47,371 nucleotides of DNA from Pseudomonadota bacterium (GTDB taxonomy: Bacteria > Pseudomonadota > Gammaproteobacteria > Steroidobacterales > Steroidobacteraceae), in the NCBI GenBank assembly GCA_021790795.1, contig JAJYFU010000012.1, forward strand, positions 1 to 47,371, read 5' to 3'. Each line of letters opens with the position of its first letter. Position 1 is the stretch's first letter. Below are positions 7,354 through 17,136 of the stretch, piece after piece. The notes beneath the pieces are model-generated. The model was not told the DNA's origin. It did no database searches and saw nothing but the letters and a program-made list of their open reading frames with translations. The translations under genes were made by a program, and so were the position numbers.

Positions 7354-8526
7354 CTACAGCGAGCCCCGCAGGTCCTGCAGGGCGAAGCCGCTCAACGGTG
7401 CATCCAGCCCCCGCGTCAGCGCCATGACCTTGAAGGCCTCCCCCATCTGCGCGGGAAGCAGCAGCCGGCGCGCCTCGCCCGCCCGGCGCGCATGTTCCAC
7501 CGGATCGCCCGCCTCGGCGAGCTGACCTTCGATGCCCGTAGCCAGCAGAAAGGCCGCCTGGGTCGCGAAGCCCGCGACCTCCAGGCCGCACTCGAGCGCC
7601 GCTTCGGCGACGCGGGTGAAATCCACCCAGGCCGTGATGTCCTGCACGCCAAGGTTGACGTACGGGTCATCATGCACGCGATGTTTGTAATGGCAACGCA
7701 GCGTGCCGGCAAGGCGCTGGGGATGATAGTAGTGCGCCCGCGGCAGCCCGTAATCGAACAGCAGCATCGCGCCGCGCTCCAGGCAGTCCGCGAGTCCCGC
7801 GAGCCACGGTCCCACGCGCAGGCAGATCTCGGACACGTAGCCCTCGGGCAGCGGCGCTGACCGCTGCGCGGCCAGCCTCCTCCATTCCTCCGCAAGCGCC
7901 GGCTCCGCCGGCGCCGCGAGTTCGCGCAGCGTCTCGCCGTCCGCGGCCACGCCAAGCTCGAGAACCGCACCGTTACGAATGCTGAAGCGGCGGCACGGCA
8001 GGGCGTCGAGCACTTCGTTGGCGAGGATCACGCCGTCGATGGACCGCTCGGGCAGGCGCTCGAGCCAAGCCACCCGGTCGGCGAGCCCGGACGGAAGCGT
8101 CGCGATGCGCCGGCGCTGCCGGTCCGCGAGGTCGGCGCTCACCTCCAGAATCGCGTACCGATCAGGCAGGCAGCCGCGGGCGGCGAGCTCGGTCAGGATT
8201 GCGGCGGCCATGCGCCCGGTACCCGCGCCGAGCTCGAGGATCTCGCCGCCGTGCTGGAGCACCTGCGCACATTGCTCGGCGACACAGCGACTGAACAGAT
8301 CCGAGAGTTCCGGCGCCGTCACGAAATCCCCGCCGGCGCCGATCTTGACGCTGCCGGCGCTGTAATAGCCCAGACCTGGCGCATACAGCGCCAGCTCCAT
8401 GAACCGCTCGAAGGTCACCCAGCCTCCGGCGGCGCGCGTCTCGAGGGCGATCCGCTCCGCCACGGCATGGGAGTGCGCCGCTTCTTCCGCCGTCAGCGGC
8501 GGCGTCATAATGTCGCGCGAACTCAT
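7354..8526 (-). CDS. MidA/NDUFAF7-family SAM-dependent methyltransferase (COG1565)
   Basis: A 390-aa class I methyltransferase of the family whose mitochondrial member NDUFAF7 methylates an arginine of complex I subunit NDUFS2. Family signatures are TFERFMELALYAPGLGYY near residues 37-54, GDFVTAPELSDLFSRC, the SAM-binding LELGAGTGRM at about 95-104, and DGVILANEVLDALPCRRF. The ATG at 8526 gives MSSRDIMTPP; the second Met (8508) is an alternative. The GTG further upstream overlaps the divergent pteridine reductase and is unlikely. An NDUFA9-like gene lies in the same neighbourhood, so two homologues of complex I accessory factors sit within 5 kb; a functional link is speculation. Confidence 0.85.
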   Translation of the reverse strand: MSSRDIMTPPLTAEEAAHSHAVAERIALETRAAGGWVTFERFMELALYAPGLGYYSAGSVKIGAGGDFVTAPELSDLFSRCVAEQCAQVLQHGGEILELGAGTGRMAAAILTELAARGCLPDRYAILEVSADLADRQRRRIATLPSGLADRVAWLERLPERSIDGVILANEVLDALPCRRFSIRNGAVLELGVAADGETLRELAAPAEPALAEEWRRLAAQRSAPLPEGYVSEICLRVGPWLAGLADCLERGAMLLFDYGLPRAHYYHPQRLAGTLRCHYKHRVHDDPYVNLGVQDITAWVDFTRVAEAALECGLEVAGFATQAAFLLATGIEGQLAEAGDPVEHARRAGEARRLLLPAQMGEAFKVMALTRGLDAPLSGFALQDLRGSL

Positions 8527-8546
8527 CGCCGAACCACCGCCTGCCC

Positions 8547-9320
8547 ATGACACACAGCTGTGACGATACCCGCGCCGCCGCTCCACTTGCCGGCAAGACC
8601 GCCTTGGTCACCGGCGGCGCGCGCCGCCTCGGCGCGGTCATCGCGCACGCGCTGCACGGCGCGGGCGCGCAGATCGTTCTGCACTACCGCGGCTCCGCGG
8701 ACGCGGCGCAGGCGCTCGCCGACCAATTGAACGGCGTGCGGGCCGGATCGGTGGCCCTTGCGGCCGCCGACCTGCTCGCCCCCGAGGCGGTCGCGAAGCT
8801 GGCCGAGACCGCGCACGCGGCATTCGGGCGGCTCGACATTCTGGTTAATAACGCCTCGACCTTCTATCCAACGCCGATCGGCAGAATCGACGAGCATGCG
8901 TGGACCGATCTGATCGGTACCAATCTCAAGGCGCCGCTGTTCCTGGCGCAAGCGTTGAGCGGTGCGCTGCGGGTCAATTCCGGTCTGATCCTGAACCTCG
9001 TGGACATCCATGGCATGCGCCCGCTGCGCCATCACGCGGTCTACAGTGTCGCCAAGGCGGGATTGATCATGCTCACGAAGTCGCTGGCGCGCGAGCTGGG
9101 CCCTCAAGTGCGCGTCAACGCCATCGCCCCTGGCCCGGTCATGTGGCCGGAGTCGGGGGTCGACGAGGCGCTGCGCCGGCGCATCATCGAGCGCACGGCG
9201 CTCAAGCGTGGCGGATCGCCCGAGGATATCGCCCGCGCCGCGCTGTTCTTCGCCTGCGATGCCCCATTCGTGACGGGGCAGATCCTCGCGGTCGACGGCG
9301 GCCGAAGCGTCGGCTGGTAG
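8547..9320 (+). CDS. Pteridine reductase (short-chain dehydrogenase)
   Basis: A 257-aa classical SDR. The cofactor motif TGGARRLG (residues about 21-28) has Arg in the position that marks NADPH-dependent pteridine reductases (PTR1/FolM-like) rather than generic TGxxxGIG enzymes. NNAS follows, and the catalytic Tyr-x3-Lys is YSVAK at about 165-169. The C-terminal VTGQILAVDGGRSVGW is complete. It likely reduces dihydrobiopterin/dihydrofolate-type substrates. It converges on folK with only 5 nt between stop codons and diverges from the MidA-like gene. The folate gene neighbourhood (folK, folB) supports a pterin substrate. Confidence 0.87.
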   Translation: MTHSCDDTRAAAPLAGKTALVTGGARRLGAVIAHALHGAGAQIVLHYRGSADAAQALADQLNGVRAGSVALAAADLLAPEAVAKLAETAHAAFGRLDILVNNASTFYPTPIGRIDEHAWTDLIGTNLKAPLFLAQALSGALRVNSGLILNLVDIHGMRPLRHHAVYSVAKAGLIMLTKSLARELGPQVRVNAIAPGPVMWPESGVDEALRRRIIERTALKRGGSPEDIARAALFFACDAPFVTGQILAVDGGRSVGW

Positions 9321-9325
9321 GCCGC

Positions 9326-9829
9326 TCAAGCGCCGCCGCCCGCGGGGCTCACCGGAACGGGCACGAGCGGATGCGCCGCGCGGTCGAATCGCCGCCACAG
9401 CTCCTCGATGGTCAAAAGCGCGGTCGGATGCACCAGAGCCGGCGCGAGGTCCGCGAGCGGCCCGAGCATGTAGGCGCGCTTCAACAGGTCGGGACGGGGC
9501 AGGCACAGCACCGGGGTATCCGCCACCCGATCGCCGTACAAGAGGATGTCCAGATCCATGGTGCGCGGCGCCCAGCGCGGCGCCTCGCGAGCGCGGCCGC
9601 ACAGCCCCTCGATGGCATGCAGGCGCGCGAGCACGGCCTCGAGCGGAAGATCCGTCGGGAAACCGGCCACGAAGTTGATGAAATCCGCTCCCTCGAAACC
9701 CGCGGCGCGATTGCGATACCAAGGCGAGTACCGGACGCCCGGGAAATACTTGCCGAGCTCGGCGCTCGCGAGGCCGAGGTGCTTCTCGGGATCGACGTTA
9801 CTGCCGGCGGCGACGTAAACCTCGGGCAT
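9326..9829 (-). CDS. folK: 6-hydroxymethyl-7,8-dihydropterin pyrophosphokinase
   Basis: Transfers pyrophosphate from ATP to 6-hydroxymethyl-7,8-dihydropterin, the step before dihydropteroate synthesis. The 167-aa protein shows the family motifs AAGSNVDPEKHL at the N-terminus, SPWYRNRAAGFEGADFINFV, the Mg-binding RWAPRTMDLDILLYGD around residues 85-100, and LPRPDLLKRAYMLGPLADLAP. The track ORF extends upstream through folB in the wrong frame; the ATG at 9829 (MPEVYVAAGSN) is the natural start, 10 nt after the folB stop, implying coexpression. Confidence 0.95.
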   Translation of the reverse strand: MPEVYVAAGSNVDPEKHLGLASAELGKYFPGVRYSPWYRNRAAGFEGADFINFVAGFPTDLPLEAVLARLHAIEGLCGRAREAPRWAPRTMDLDILLYGDRVADTPVLCLPRPDLLKRAYMLGPLADLAPALVHPTALLTIEELWRRFDRAAHPLVPVPVSPAGGGA

Positions 9830-9839
9830 GGCGAGCCGC

Positions 9840-10244
9840 TCAGCGTGCCGGCGGGGCGCCGGCGACCGCAACCGCGCGGCGACGCTCGATCGACACGCCG
9901 ACGTCGCGCGAGTTACGGATCGCGCCCGGTTTGTTGACCGACAGCCGCACCCACTCCAGGGCGAACTCCTCGAGCAGCAGGGCCGCCAGCCGATGCGCCA
10001 GCGTCTCGACGAGTTTGAATTCAGACGCCTCGATATACGCCAGCACCCGCTTGGCGACCCTCTTGTAATCGACCGTGTCGGCCACCTCGTCCGAGGCCGC
10101 CGCCCGCGCGCAATCGACAGGCATCTCGAGATCGACCACCACGGCCTGCTTGACGCGCCGCTCCCAGTCGATGAAGCCGATGACACACTCGGCGGTCAGA
10201 CCCCGCAGGAAGATCCGGTCCCCCGCAGGGGGCGTGCTGGCCAT
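9840..10244 (-). CDS. folB: Dihydroneopterin aldolase
   Basis: Cleaves 7,8-dihydroneopterin to 6-hydroxymethyl-dihydropterin and glycolaldehyde, feeding FolK encoded next to it. About 134 aa. Key features are DRIFLRGLTAECVIGFIDWER, with the conserved Glu near residue 25; TVDYKRVAKRV; LVETLAHRLA; and VRLSVNKPGAI with the catalytic Lys. I take the ATG at 10244 (MASTPP); a GTG two codons earlier (10250) is the track start. In many gammaproteobacteria plsY sits between folB and tsaD; here it is absent from that slot. Confidence 0.94.
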   Translation of the reverse strand: MASTPPAGDRIFLRGLTAECVIGFIDWERRVKQAVVVDLEMPVDCARAAASDEVADTVDYKRVAKRVLAYIEASEFKLVETLAHRLAALLLEEFALEWVRLSVNKPGAIRNSRDVGVSIERRRAVAVAGAPPAR

Positions 10245-10354
10245 ACTCACTCTACAACCTTCTGTTTGCGATCAGGGTTCCGCGGTCGCGTCCACACTGC
10301 GCCGGGGCCCGCGGCTCCGACGGCACGATGTCTCGATCTCGCAGCCTACAGCGG

Positions 10355-10372
10355 TTCGCCGCGTGCGGCGAA
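10355..10372 (-). terminator. Hairpin between tsaD and folB
   Basis: TTCGCCGC and GCGGCGAA flank a 2-nt centre in the roughly 200-nt spacer between tsaD and folB, which holds no gene. It could reduce read-through from tsaD into folB; there is no clear T-run. Confidence 0.35.
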
Positions 10373-10441
10373 TGGCGCGCCCGGCCCTGCCCCACGCGTT
10401 GGATCTCACGGCGACCCGAGGGGAGCCTCCCGGCTCGAGGC

Positions 10442-11461
10442 TTACGCCGCGACCGGCGCCAACGACTCGATCGGCCACTGCGCGCGCGCCTCGATCGTCA
10501 GCCCCTGACGCGCCCCGCCGCGCAGTCGCAGCAGGCCGGCCATCGCGATCATGGCGGCATTGTCGGTGCAAAACTCGATGCGAGGATAGTACACGCGCGC
10601 ACCACGACGGGCCGCCGCCGCGTCCAGCGCCGAGCGCAGGCTGAGATTGGCGCTCACGCCGCCCGACACCACCAGCGTGTCGAATCCGGTCTGCTCCAGC
10701 GCCCGCTCGGCTTTGACGGTGAGCGTCTCGACGATCGCATCCTGAACGGCCCGCGCCACATCGGCCTCGAGGCGGCCGTCGAGCACTCGGTCGCGCACCG
10801 CATGTTGCACAGCCGTCTTGAGGCCCGAGAAGCTGAACTCGAGACCGGGCCGGTCCAGCATCGGGCGCGGGAACCGAAATGCCCCGGGCGCGCCCGCGCC
10901 GGCCAGACGCGCGAGCTCGGGGCCTCCCGGGTACGGCAGCCCGAGAAGCTTGGCGGTCTTGTCGAAGGCCTCGCCGGCCGCATCATCGCGGGTATCCCCA
11001 AGAATGCGATACCGGCCGACGCCGCGAACTTCGATCAGCTGGGTATGGCCGCCCGAGACCAGCAACGCAACGTGCGGAAAGGGCGGCGGCCGCGGCTCGA
11101 GCAGCGGCGCGAGCAGATGCCCCTCGAGGTGATGCACCGCCACGGCTGCAACACCCCAGGCATAGGCCAGGCTGCGCGCCAGAGCGGCGCCGGTCAGCAG
11201 CGCCCCGACCAGACCCGGGCCAGCGGTATACGCGACGCCGGCGAGGCTTTCGGGGCCGCTTCCGGCCTTCTCGAGGGCCCGGCGGACCAGAGGCAGGAGC
11301 TTGCGCACGTGATCGCGGGAGGCCAGCTCCGGGACCACGCCGCCATAGGCTCGATGGACCTCGACCTGGCTGTACAGCTCGTGGGCGAGCAGACCGCCGG
11401 TCTCGTCCAGAATCGCCGCGGCGCTTTCGTCGCAAGAGGACTCGATCGCCAGCACACGCAT
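10442..11461 (-). CDS. tsaD: tRNA N6-threonylcarbamoyladenosine transferase TsaD
   Basis: Transfers threonylcarbamoyl to A37 of ANN-decoding tRNAs with TsaB/TsaE. The 339-aa protein has the ASKHA motifs expected: [19 protein letters not shown] at the start; the metal-binding H-x3-H as [11 protein letters not shown] near residue 110; [11 protein letters not shown]; and the [19 protein letters not shown] segment. Near the C-terminus, [19 protein letters not shown] carries the conserved Asp. I use the ATG at 11461; six extra residues in the track ORF are not conserved. It is divergent from rpsU, and the rpsU -35 element sits within 10 nt of its start codon. Confidence 0.96.
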   Translation of the reverse strand: MRVLAIESSCDESAAAILDETGGLLAHELYSQVEVHRAYGGVVPELASRDHVRKLLPLVRRALEKAGSGPESLAGVAYTAGPGLVGALLTGAALARSLAYAWGVAAVAVHHLEGHLLAPLLEPRPPPFPHVALLVSGGHTQLIEVRGVGRYRILGDTRDDAAGEAFDKTAKLLGLPYPGGPELARLAGAGAPGAFRFPRPMLDRPGLEFSFSGLKTAVQHAVRDRVLDGRLEADVARAVQDAIVETLTVKAERALEQTGFDTLVVSGGVSANLSLRSALDAAAARRGARVYYPRIEFCTDNAAMIAMAGLLRLRGGARQGLTIEARAQWPIESLAPVAA

Positions 11462-11464
11462 TTT

Positions 11465-11493
11465 TTGCCTTTGCCTCAAGCCTCAACTAGAAT
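11465..11493 (+). promoter_or_regulatory. Sigma70-type promoter for the rpsU-yqeY-dnaG-rpoD operon
   Basis: TTGCCT, a 17-nt spacer and TAGAAT form a good sigma70 promoter in the tsaD-rpsU gap. The -10 is followed directly by a GC-rich discriminator (TGCGCGCCC), a feature of promoters under stringent (ppGpp) control, which would suit a ribosomal protein operon. The predicted leader is about 100 nt. Confidence 0.6.
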
Positions 11494-11600
11494 TGCGCGC
11501 CCATTTGCCCGGCCGTCCGAGTCCCGCCGAGGCGCGCCCCTCATTGAGAGCCGGCGCGTGGGCGTCTCGGGTCCGCTTCCAAGAATGTTCAGAGGTTTCG

Positions 11601-11810
11601 ATGCCGAGCGTCCGTATCCGCGAAAACGAGTATTTCGATGCCGCCTTGCGGCGTTTCAAGCGCGCCTGTGAAAAGGCCGGCATCCTCACGGAGCTGCGCC
11701 GGCGCGAATTCTACGAGAAGCCGACCCAGGAGCGTAAACGCAAAAAGGCCGCGGCGATCAAGCGGCACATGAAGCGCGTCTCGCGCGAGGGCATGCGGCC
11801 CGCGCGCTGA
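11601..11810 (+). CDS. rpsU: 30S ribosomal protein S21
   Basis: A 69-aa basic ribosomal protein needed for initiation on natural mRNAs. The sequence [20 protein letters not shown] and the Lys/Arg-rich end with [17 protein letters not shown] are diagnostic. The ATG at 11601 follows AGAGG at the right spacing. It heads the macromolecular synthesis operon, which couples translation (S21), replication priming (DnaG) and transcription (RpoD). Confidence 0.97.
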   Translation: MPSVRIRENEYFDAALRRFKRACEKAGILTELRRREFYEKPTQERKRKKAAAIKRHMKRVSREGMRPAR

Positions 11811-11832
11811 GGCGGTGGGGAGCCGGCTGCGC

Positions 11833-12288
11833 ATGACGCTCAAGGAACGCATCACCGATGACATGAAGAGCGCGATGCGCGCAGGCGAGAAAGAGCGGCT
11901 CGCCACGATCCGCCTCGCCCTGGCTGCGATCAAGCAGCGCGAAATCGACGAGCGCATAACGCTCGATGATGGGCAGGTCCTCGGTCTGCTCGAGAAAATG
12001 ATCAAGCAGCGCAAGGAAGCGATCACGCAATTCCAGGCCGGCGGGCGCGCCGACCTGGTCGCCAAGGAGCGCGGCGAAATTGCCGTGCTCGAGCACTATC
12101 TGCCGGCGCAGATGAGCGATGCCGAGATCGACGCCCTCATTGCCCAGGCCATCGCGGCAAGCGGCGCGTCCTCGGTCAAGGACATGGGCAAGGTCATGGC
12201 CGCGATCAAAGCGCAGGCTCAGGGCCGCGCCGACATGAGCGTGGTTGGCGCACGGGTGCGCGAACGGCTGGGCCGCCAGCAGGGCTAG
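11833..12288 (+). CDS. GatB/YqeY domain protein
   Basis: A 151-aa protein of the YqeY family, related to the tail domain of the amidotransferase subunit GatB that contacts tRNA; its own role is not established. Signs are TLKERITDDMKSAMRAGEK at the start, a helical AAIKQREIDER segment, and the terminal DMGKVMAAIKAQAQGRADMS loop. The ATG at 11833 has GGGGAG upstream; a GTG at 11815 is the track alternative. It lies between rpsU and dnaG, 22 nt after rpsU and overlapping or abutting the conserved dnaG N-terminus, an arrangement common in proteobacteria. Confidence 0.93.
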   Translation: MTLKERITDDMKSAMRAGEKERLATIRLALAAIKQREIDERITLDDGQVLGLLEKMIKQRKEAITQFQAGGRADLVAKERGEIAVLEHYLPAQMSDAEIDALIAQAIAASGASSVKDMGKVMAAIKAQAQGRADMSVVGARVRERLGRQQG

Positions 12289-12299
12289 TCAAGGCCATC

Positions 12300-14081
12300 A
12301 TCCCCCAGCGCTTCATCGACGAGTTGATCGCCCGCACGGATATCGTGGAGGTGGTCGGTTCGCGCGTGCCGCTGACCAAGGCCGGCCGCGAATACAAGGC
12401 CTGCTGCCCGTTCCACACCGAGAAAACCGCCTCATTCTGGGTCAGTCCCGAGAAGCAGTTCTATCACTGCTTCGGCTGCGGCGCACACGGAACGGCGCTG
12501 CGATTCCTGATGGACTACGACCACATGACGTTTCCGGAAGCGGTGGAGGATCTGGCCGCCCGGCTCGGTCTGACCGTGCCGCACGAGGGTGGCGGCGCGA
12601 CGGATCCCCGGGACACCACCCTGTACGATCTGATGGGTCGGGTCGCCGGCCTCTACGCGCAGCGGCTGGCGCAGGACCTGCGGGCGAGCCGCTACCTGAC
12701 CGAGCGTGGGTTGAGCCCGGAGACCGCACAGCGCTTCGGTCTGGGTTATGCGCCGGATGCCTGGAATACCCTGTTGACGCGCTTCGGAACCGGCGAATCC
12801 GACCGCCATGCGTTGCTCCAGGCGGGTCTGATCATCGAGCGCGAGCGGGTCGCGGGAGCCGTTGAGCGCCACTACGACCGCTTTCGGGACCGGATCATGT
12901 TTCCGATTCGGGACAGCCGCGGGCGAGTCATCGCCTTCGGCGGGCGAGTCATCGACCGCGGCGAGCCGAAATACTTGAATTCCCCGGAAACGCCGCTATT
13001 TCACAAAGGCCGGGAATTGTACGGCCTATATGAGTCCCGCAGTGGCGGGACTCTGAAGCGGCTGCTCGTGGTCGAGGGGTATATGGACGTCGTTCGGCTG
13101 CATCAGGCCGGAGTGACGTACGCCGTCGCGACGCTGGGCACCGCGACGACGACCGAGCACCTCAAGCGCATATTCCGGCTCGTACGCGAGGTGGTCTTCG
13201 CCTTCGATGGCGATCGCGCCGGCCGCGGAGCCGCATGGCGGGCGCTGCAGCATGCCCTGCCCGAGGCGCGCGAAGGACGCGAAATCCGCTTCCTGTTCCT
13301 GCCCGAAGGGCATGATCCGGATACTTTGGTCGGTGAAGAGGGCCGGGACGCGTTCGAGCAGCGCCTCGAGTCCGCCCTGCCCTTGTCGGAGTACCTCGTA
13401 CGAGAGTTGTCCGGCCAATCGGATCTGGCGCATGCTGATGGACGCGCTCGGCTGGCTGAGGCGGCCCGGCCGCTGATCGCCCCGGTTCCCCCCGGAGTGT
13501 ACCGGGAACTGCTGATCGCCCGAATAGCCGAAGTTGTGGGCTTGCCGGCCGCGCGCCTCGCCGAGCTTTGGCATGGCGGCGCTACCGCGCCGGAATCTCC
13601 GGCCGTGCCGCCCCCCCCGCCGCGCACGGCGCGAAGCGCCGGACGCGGCGGCTTGGTTCGGCAAGCGCTGGCGCGGCTGGTGCGCTTTCCGGCGACGGCC
13701 GCCGCAGTCACGGATGCGGAGCGTGATGCACTCACGCGGTGCGAGGAGCCGGGCACGGATTTATTGCGCGCCGTACTGGATGATTTGCGCTCGCAGCCGT
13801 TACAGATCTCGGCGCAGGTGATCGAGCGCTGGAGGGATCGACCGGGCGGCGAGCATCTCACGCGCCTGCTCGAGCGCGAGGCGATGCTGGAGGACCCTGC
13901 GGCCGCGACAGTAGAGCTGCAGGCCGCGCTACGTAAGCTGGCCGCGCGAGTGCGCGAGCAGCGCCTGAAGGCGCTTGAGGCGAAGAGTAGAACGAGTCGA
14001 CTGAGCGATGAAGAACTGAAGGAAATTCAAGAACTTACAACAGAAAAACCCCTTCAGGGCGCGAAGCCACCGCGGGGGTGA
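12300..14081 (+). CDS. dnaG: DNA primase DnaG, with no canonical start codon at its conserved N-terminus
   Basis: Synthesises RNA primers at the replication fork with DnaB helicase. Domains: CHC2 zinc-binding domain (CCPFHTEK and FYHCFGCGAHG, about residues 37-70 of the full frame); RNA-polymerase core with YLNSPETPLFHKG; TOPRIM with LVVEGYMDVVRL near 255; and a C-terminal helicase-interaction region after a Pro/Ala linker. The track starts at a TTG (12324), but family homology (IIPQRFIDELIARTDIV) extends at least eight residues upstream where there is no in-frame ATG, GTG or TTG. ATC at 12300 is preceded by AAGG five nt away and is my best guess for a rare AUC start. The alternative is the TTG start with a trimmed N-terminus, or a base error. 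Confidence 0.9.
   Translation: MPQRFIDELIARTDIVEVVGSRVPLTKAGREYKACCPFHTEKTASFWVSPEKQFYHCFGCGAHGTALRFLMDYDHMTFPEAVEDLAARLGLTVPHEGGGATDPRDTTLYDLMGRVAGLYAQRLAQDLRASRYLTERGLSPETAQRFGLGYAPDAWNTLLTRFGTGESDRHALLQAGLIIERERVAGAVERHYDRFRDRIMFPIRDSRGRVIAFGGRVIDRGEPKYLNSPETPLFHKGRELYGLYESRSGGTLKRLLVVEGYMDVVRLHQAGVTYAVATLGTATTTEHLKRIFRLVREVVFAFDGDRAGRGAAWRALQHALPEAREGREIRFLFLPEGHDPDTLVGEEGRDAFEQRLESALPLSEYLVRELSGQSDLAHADGRARLAEAARPLIAPVPPGVYRELLIARIAEVVGLPAARLAELWHGGATAPESPAVPPPPPRTARSAGRGGLVRQALARLVRFPATAAAVTDAERDALTRCEEPGTDLLRAVLDDLRSQPLQISAQVIERWRDRPGGEHLTRLLEREAMLEDPAAATVELQAALRKLAARVREQRLKALEAKSRTSRLSDEELKEIQELTTEKPLQGAKPPRG
13032..13053 (+). other. Intragenic hairpin inside dnaG
   Basis: GAGTCCCGC and GCGGGACTC flank a 4-nt loop AGTG, a perfect 9-bp GC-rich stem within the coding sequence just upstream of the TOPRIM motif. 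It encodes a variable surface stretch (ESRSGGTL), so the pairing is not forced by a conserved protein motif. It could slow ribosomes or polymerase; no direct evidence. Confidence 0.4.
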
Positions 14082-14083
14082 AC

Positions 14084-14112
14084 TTGTGATGGTAAAAATA
14101 GCCTCATACACT
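14084..14112 (+). promoter_or_regulatory. Candidate internal promoter for rpoD
   Basis: TTGTGA, 17 nt and TACACT lie just after the dnaG stop in an AT-rich patch of the dnaG-rpoD gap. Internal promoters for rpoD are known in other macromolecular synthesis operons. Each hexamer matches consensus at four of six positions. Confidence 0.4.
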
Positions 14113-14203
14113 AGGTGAATTTATTTTGGCGCCCCTTGAGCCTGCTTCGATCCGCCAGCACATAGCGGGTCGAGGCCCCGCCAACTCTATTCTCCGAGAT
14201 TCA

Positions 14204-16288
<2,085 letters not shown>

Positions 16289-16294
16289 CCGGCC

Positions 16295-16320
16295 GCCGGG
16301 CGGCGCGCCGCGCGCCCGGC
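16295..16320. terminator. Hairpin at the end of the rpoD operon
   Basis: GCCGGGCG and CGCCCGGC bracket a 10-nt GC-rich centre between the rpoD stop and the convergent DUF4404 stop. It probably ends one or both transcripts, although a T-run is missing. Confidence 0.5.
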
Positions 16321-16321
16321 G

Positions 16322-16597
16322 CTAGATCCCGAGCTTGCCCAGTGCGTCGATCACCTGGCGCAGCAATTCCGCAAGCCCGGGATGGTCGGTCTGGAACCGC
16401 ACTGCGAGGGATTCCAGATGGGGTACGTGGCCGGTCGCTTCGCCCGACTCACGGCCCAAGGCCCGTCCGATGTCCCGCACCAGCGCGCCAAGCAGGCGGC
16501 GGGACTCCTCGTCGATCGAGTCCGCCTGGCTCAGCCGCTCGTGAACTCGCGCCAGCAGCTCGCGTAGACTCTCTTCGCTCGTGCGCCGTTGGCTCAT
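16322..16597 (-). CDS. DUF4404 family protein
   Basis: A 91-aa, highly charged helical protein. The start SLRELLARVHERLSQADSID with the following EESRRLLGALVRDI matches the DUF4404 pattern as I recall it; function unknown. The ATG at 16597 has GGAGCAGG upstream; the track ORF's 25 extra residues are non-conserved. It converges on rpoD, separated by the hairpin at 16295-16320. Cytoplasmic, no signal peptide or membrane helix. Confidence 0.75.
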   Translation of the reverse strand: MSQRRTSEESLRELLARVHERLSQADSIDEESRRLLGALVRDIGRALGRESGEATGHVPHLESLAVRFQTDHPGLAELLRQVIDALGKLGI

Positions 16598-16756
16598 CGC
16601 CTGCTCCGATGGAAATTCCCAGCCGATTCTAGCCGAGTTCACCGCACGGCGAGCGCCTGGCGACCACGGCACGCCTCAAGGCCATCAAGGCGCGCGCGCC
16701 GCTGACCGGGCGCCTGCATCCCTGAACCGGGCCGCCCCCGCTGCGGATGCCGCTGC

Positions 16757-16762
16757 TAGAAT
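16757..16762 (+). promoter_or_regulatory. -10 element candidate for the tRNA gene
   Basis: TGCTAGAAT contains a TGn-extended-like TAGAAT box 17 nt upstream of the tRNA, followed by GCGCACCC, a GC-rich discriminator typical of stable RNA promoters. No good -35 element was found. Confidence 0.4.
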
Positions 16763-16778
16763 GCGCACCCTCGCGGAT

Positions 16779-16851
16779 GGGCCTGTAGCACAGCGGTTAG
16801 TGCAGGGGACTCATAATCCCTTGGTCGTAGGTTCGAATCCTACCAGGCCCA
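16779..16851 (+). tRNA. tRNA with CAT anticodon, probably tRNA-Ile2 (lysidine-modified)
   Basis: A 73-nt cloverleaf: acceptor GGGCCTG/CAGGCCC with discriminator A, D-arm with GGTTAG, anticodon stem GGGGA/TCCC around loop CTCATAA (anticodon CAT), variable loop TTGGTCG, and T-arm GTAGG-TTCGAAT-CCTAC. The D-loop, anticodon arm and variable loop resemble E. coli ileX (tRNA-Ile2) much more than elongator tRNA-Met, so it probably reads AUA after TilS modifies C34. CCA is not encoded, so it depends on the Cca enzyme in this window. Confidence 0.93.
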
Positions 16852-16864
16852 GAATCCACCCTTG

Positions 16865-16887
16865 GCGCCGCAAAGCACAGGCGGCGC
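16865..16887 (+). terminator. Hairpin after the tRNA
   Basis: GCGCCGC and GCGGCGC flank a 9-nt loop starting 14 nt after the tRNA. It is a plausible 3' boundary of the precursor, but has no T-run. The rest of the 285-nt gap up to marC shows nothing else convincing. Confidence 0.35.
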
Positions 16888-17136
16888 GCCGACCGCAATG
16901 CCTCCCTCGGCGGCGAGGCGCGGGCGCATCCAGGATCTCGCGCCCGGATCGTGCGCGCCGGCGCCGCCCAGTCCTAGATGCGCCGGCCCTGTCGATCCGC
17001 GTGACCCGCCCGCACGCGCCCTGGCGCGACAGGCTCGTTGTGTAGATGTTTGGTCATCGGGACGCGCTTGAGCTTGCGGGCGTTCAGGGCGAGACTGTAC
17101 AGGCTGATCTTGAAGGCCCCCACGCCCCCCATAGCC

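Noticed and set aside
12915-12960. 15-bp direct repeat (GCGGGCGAGTCATCG) in dnaG
   Set aside because: It encodes the conserved GRVIAFGGRVI motif of primases, so the repetition is explained by the protein.
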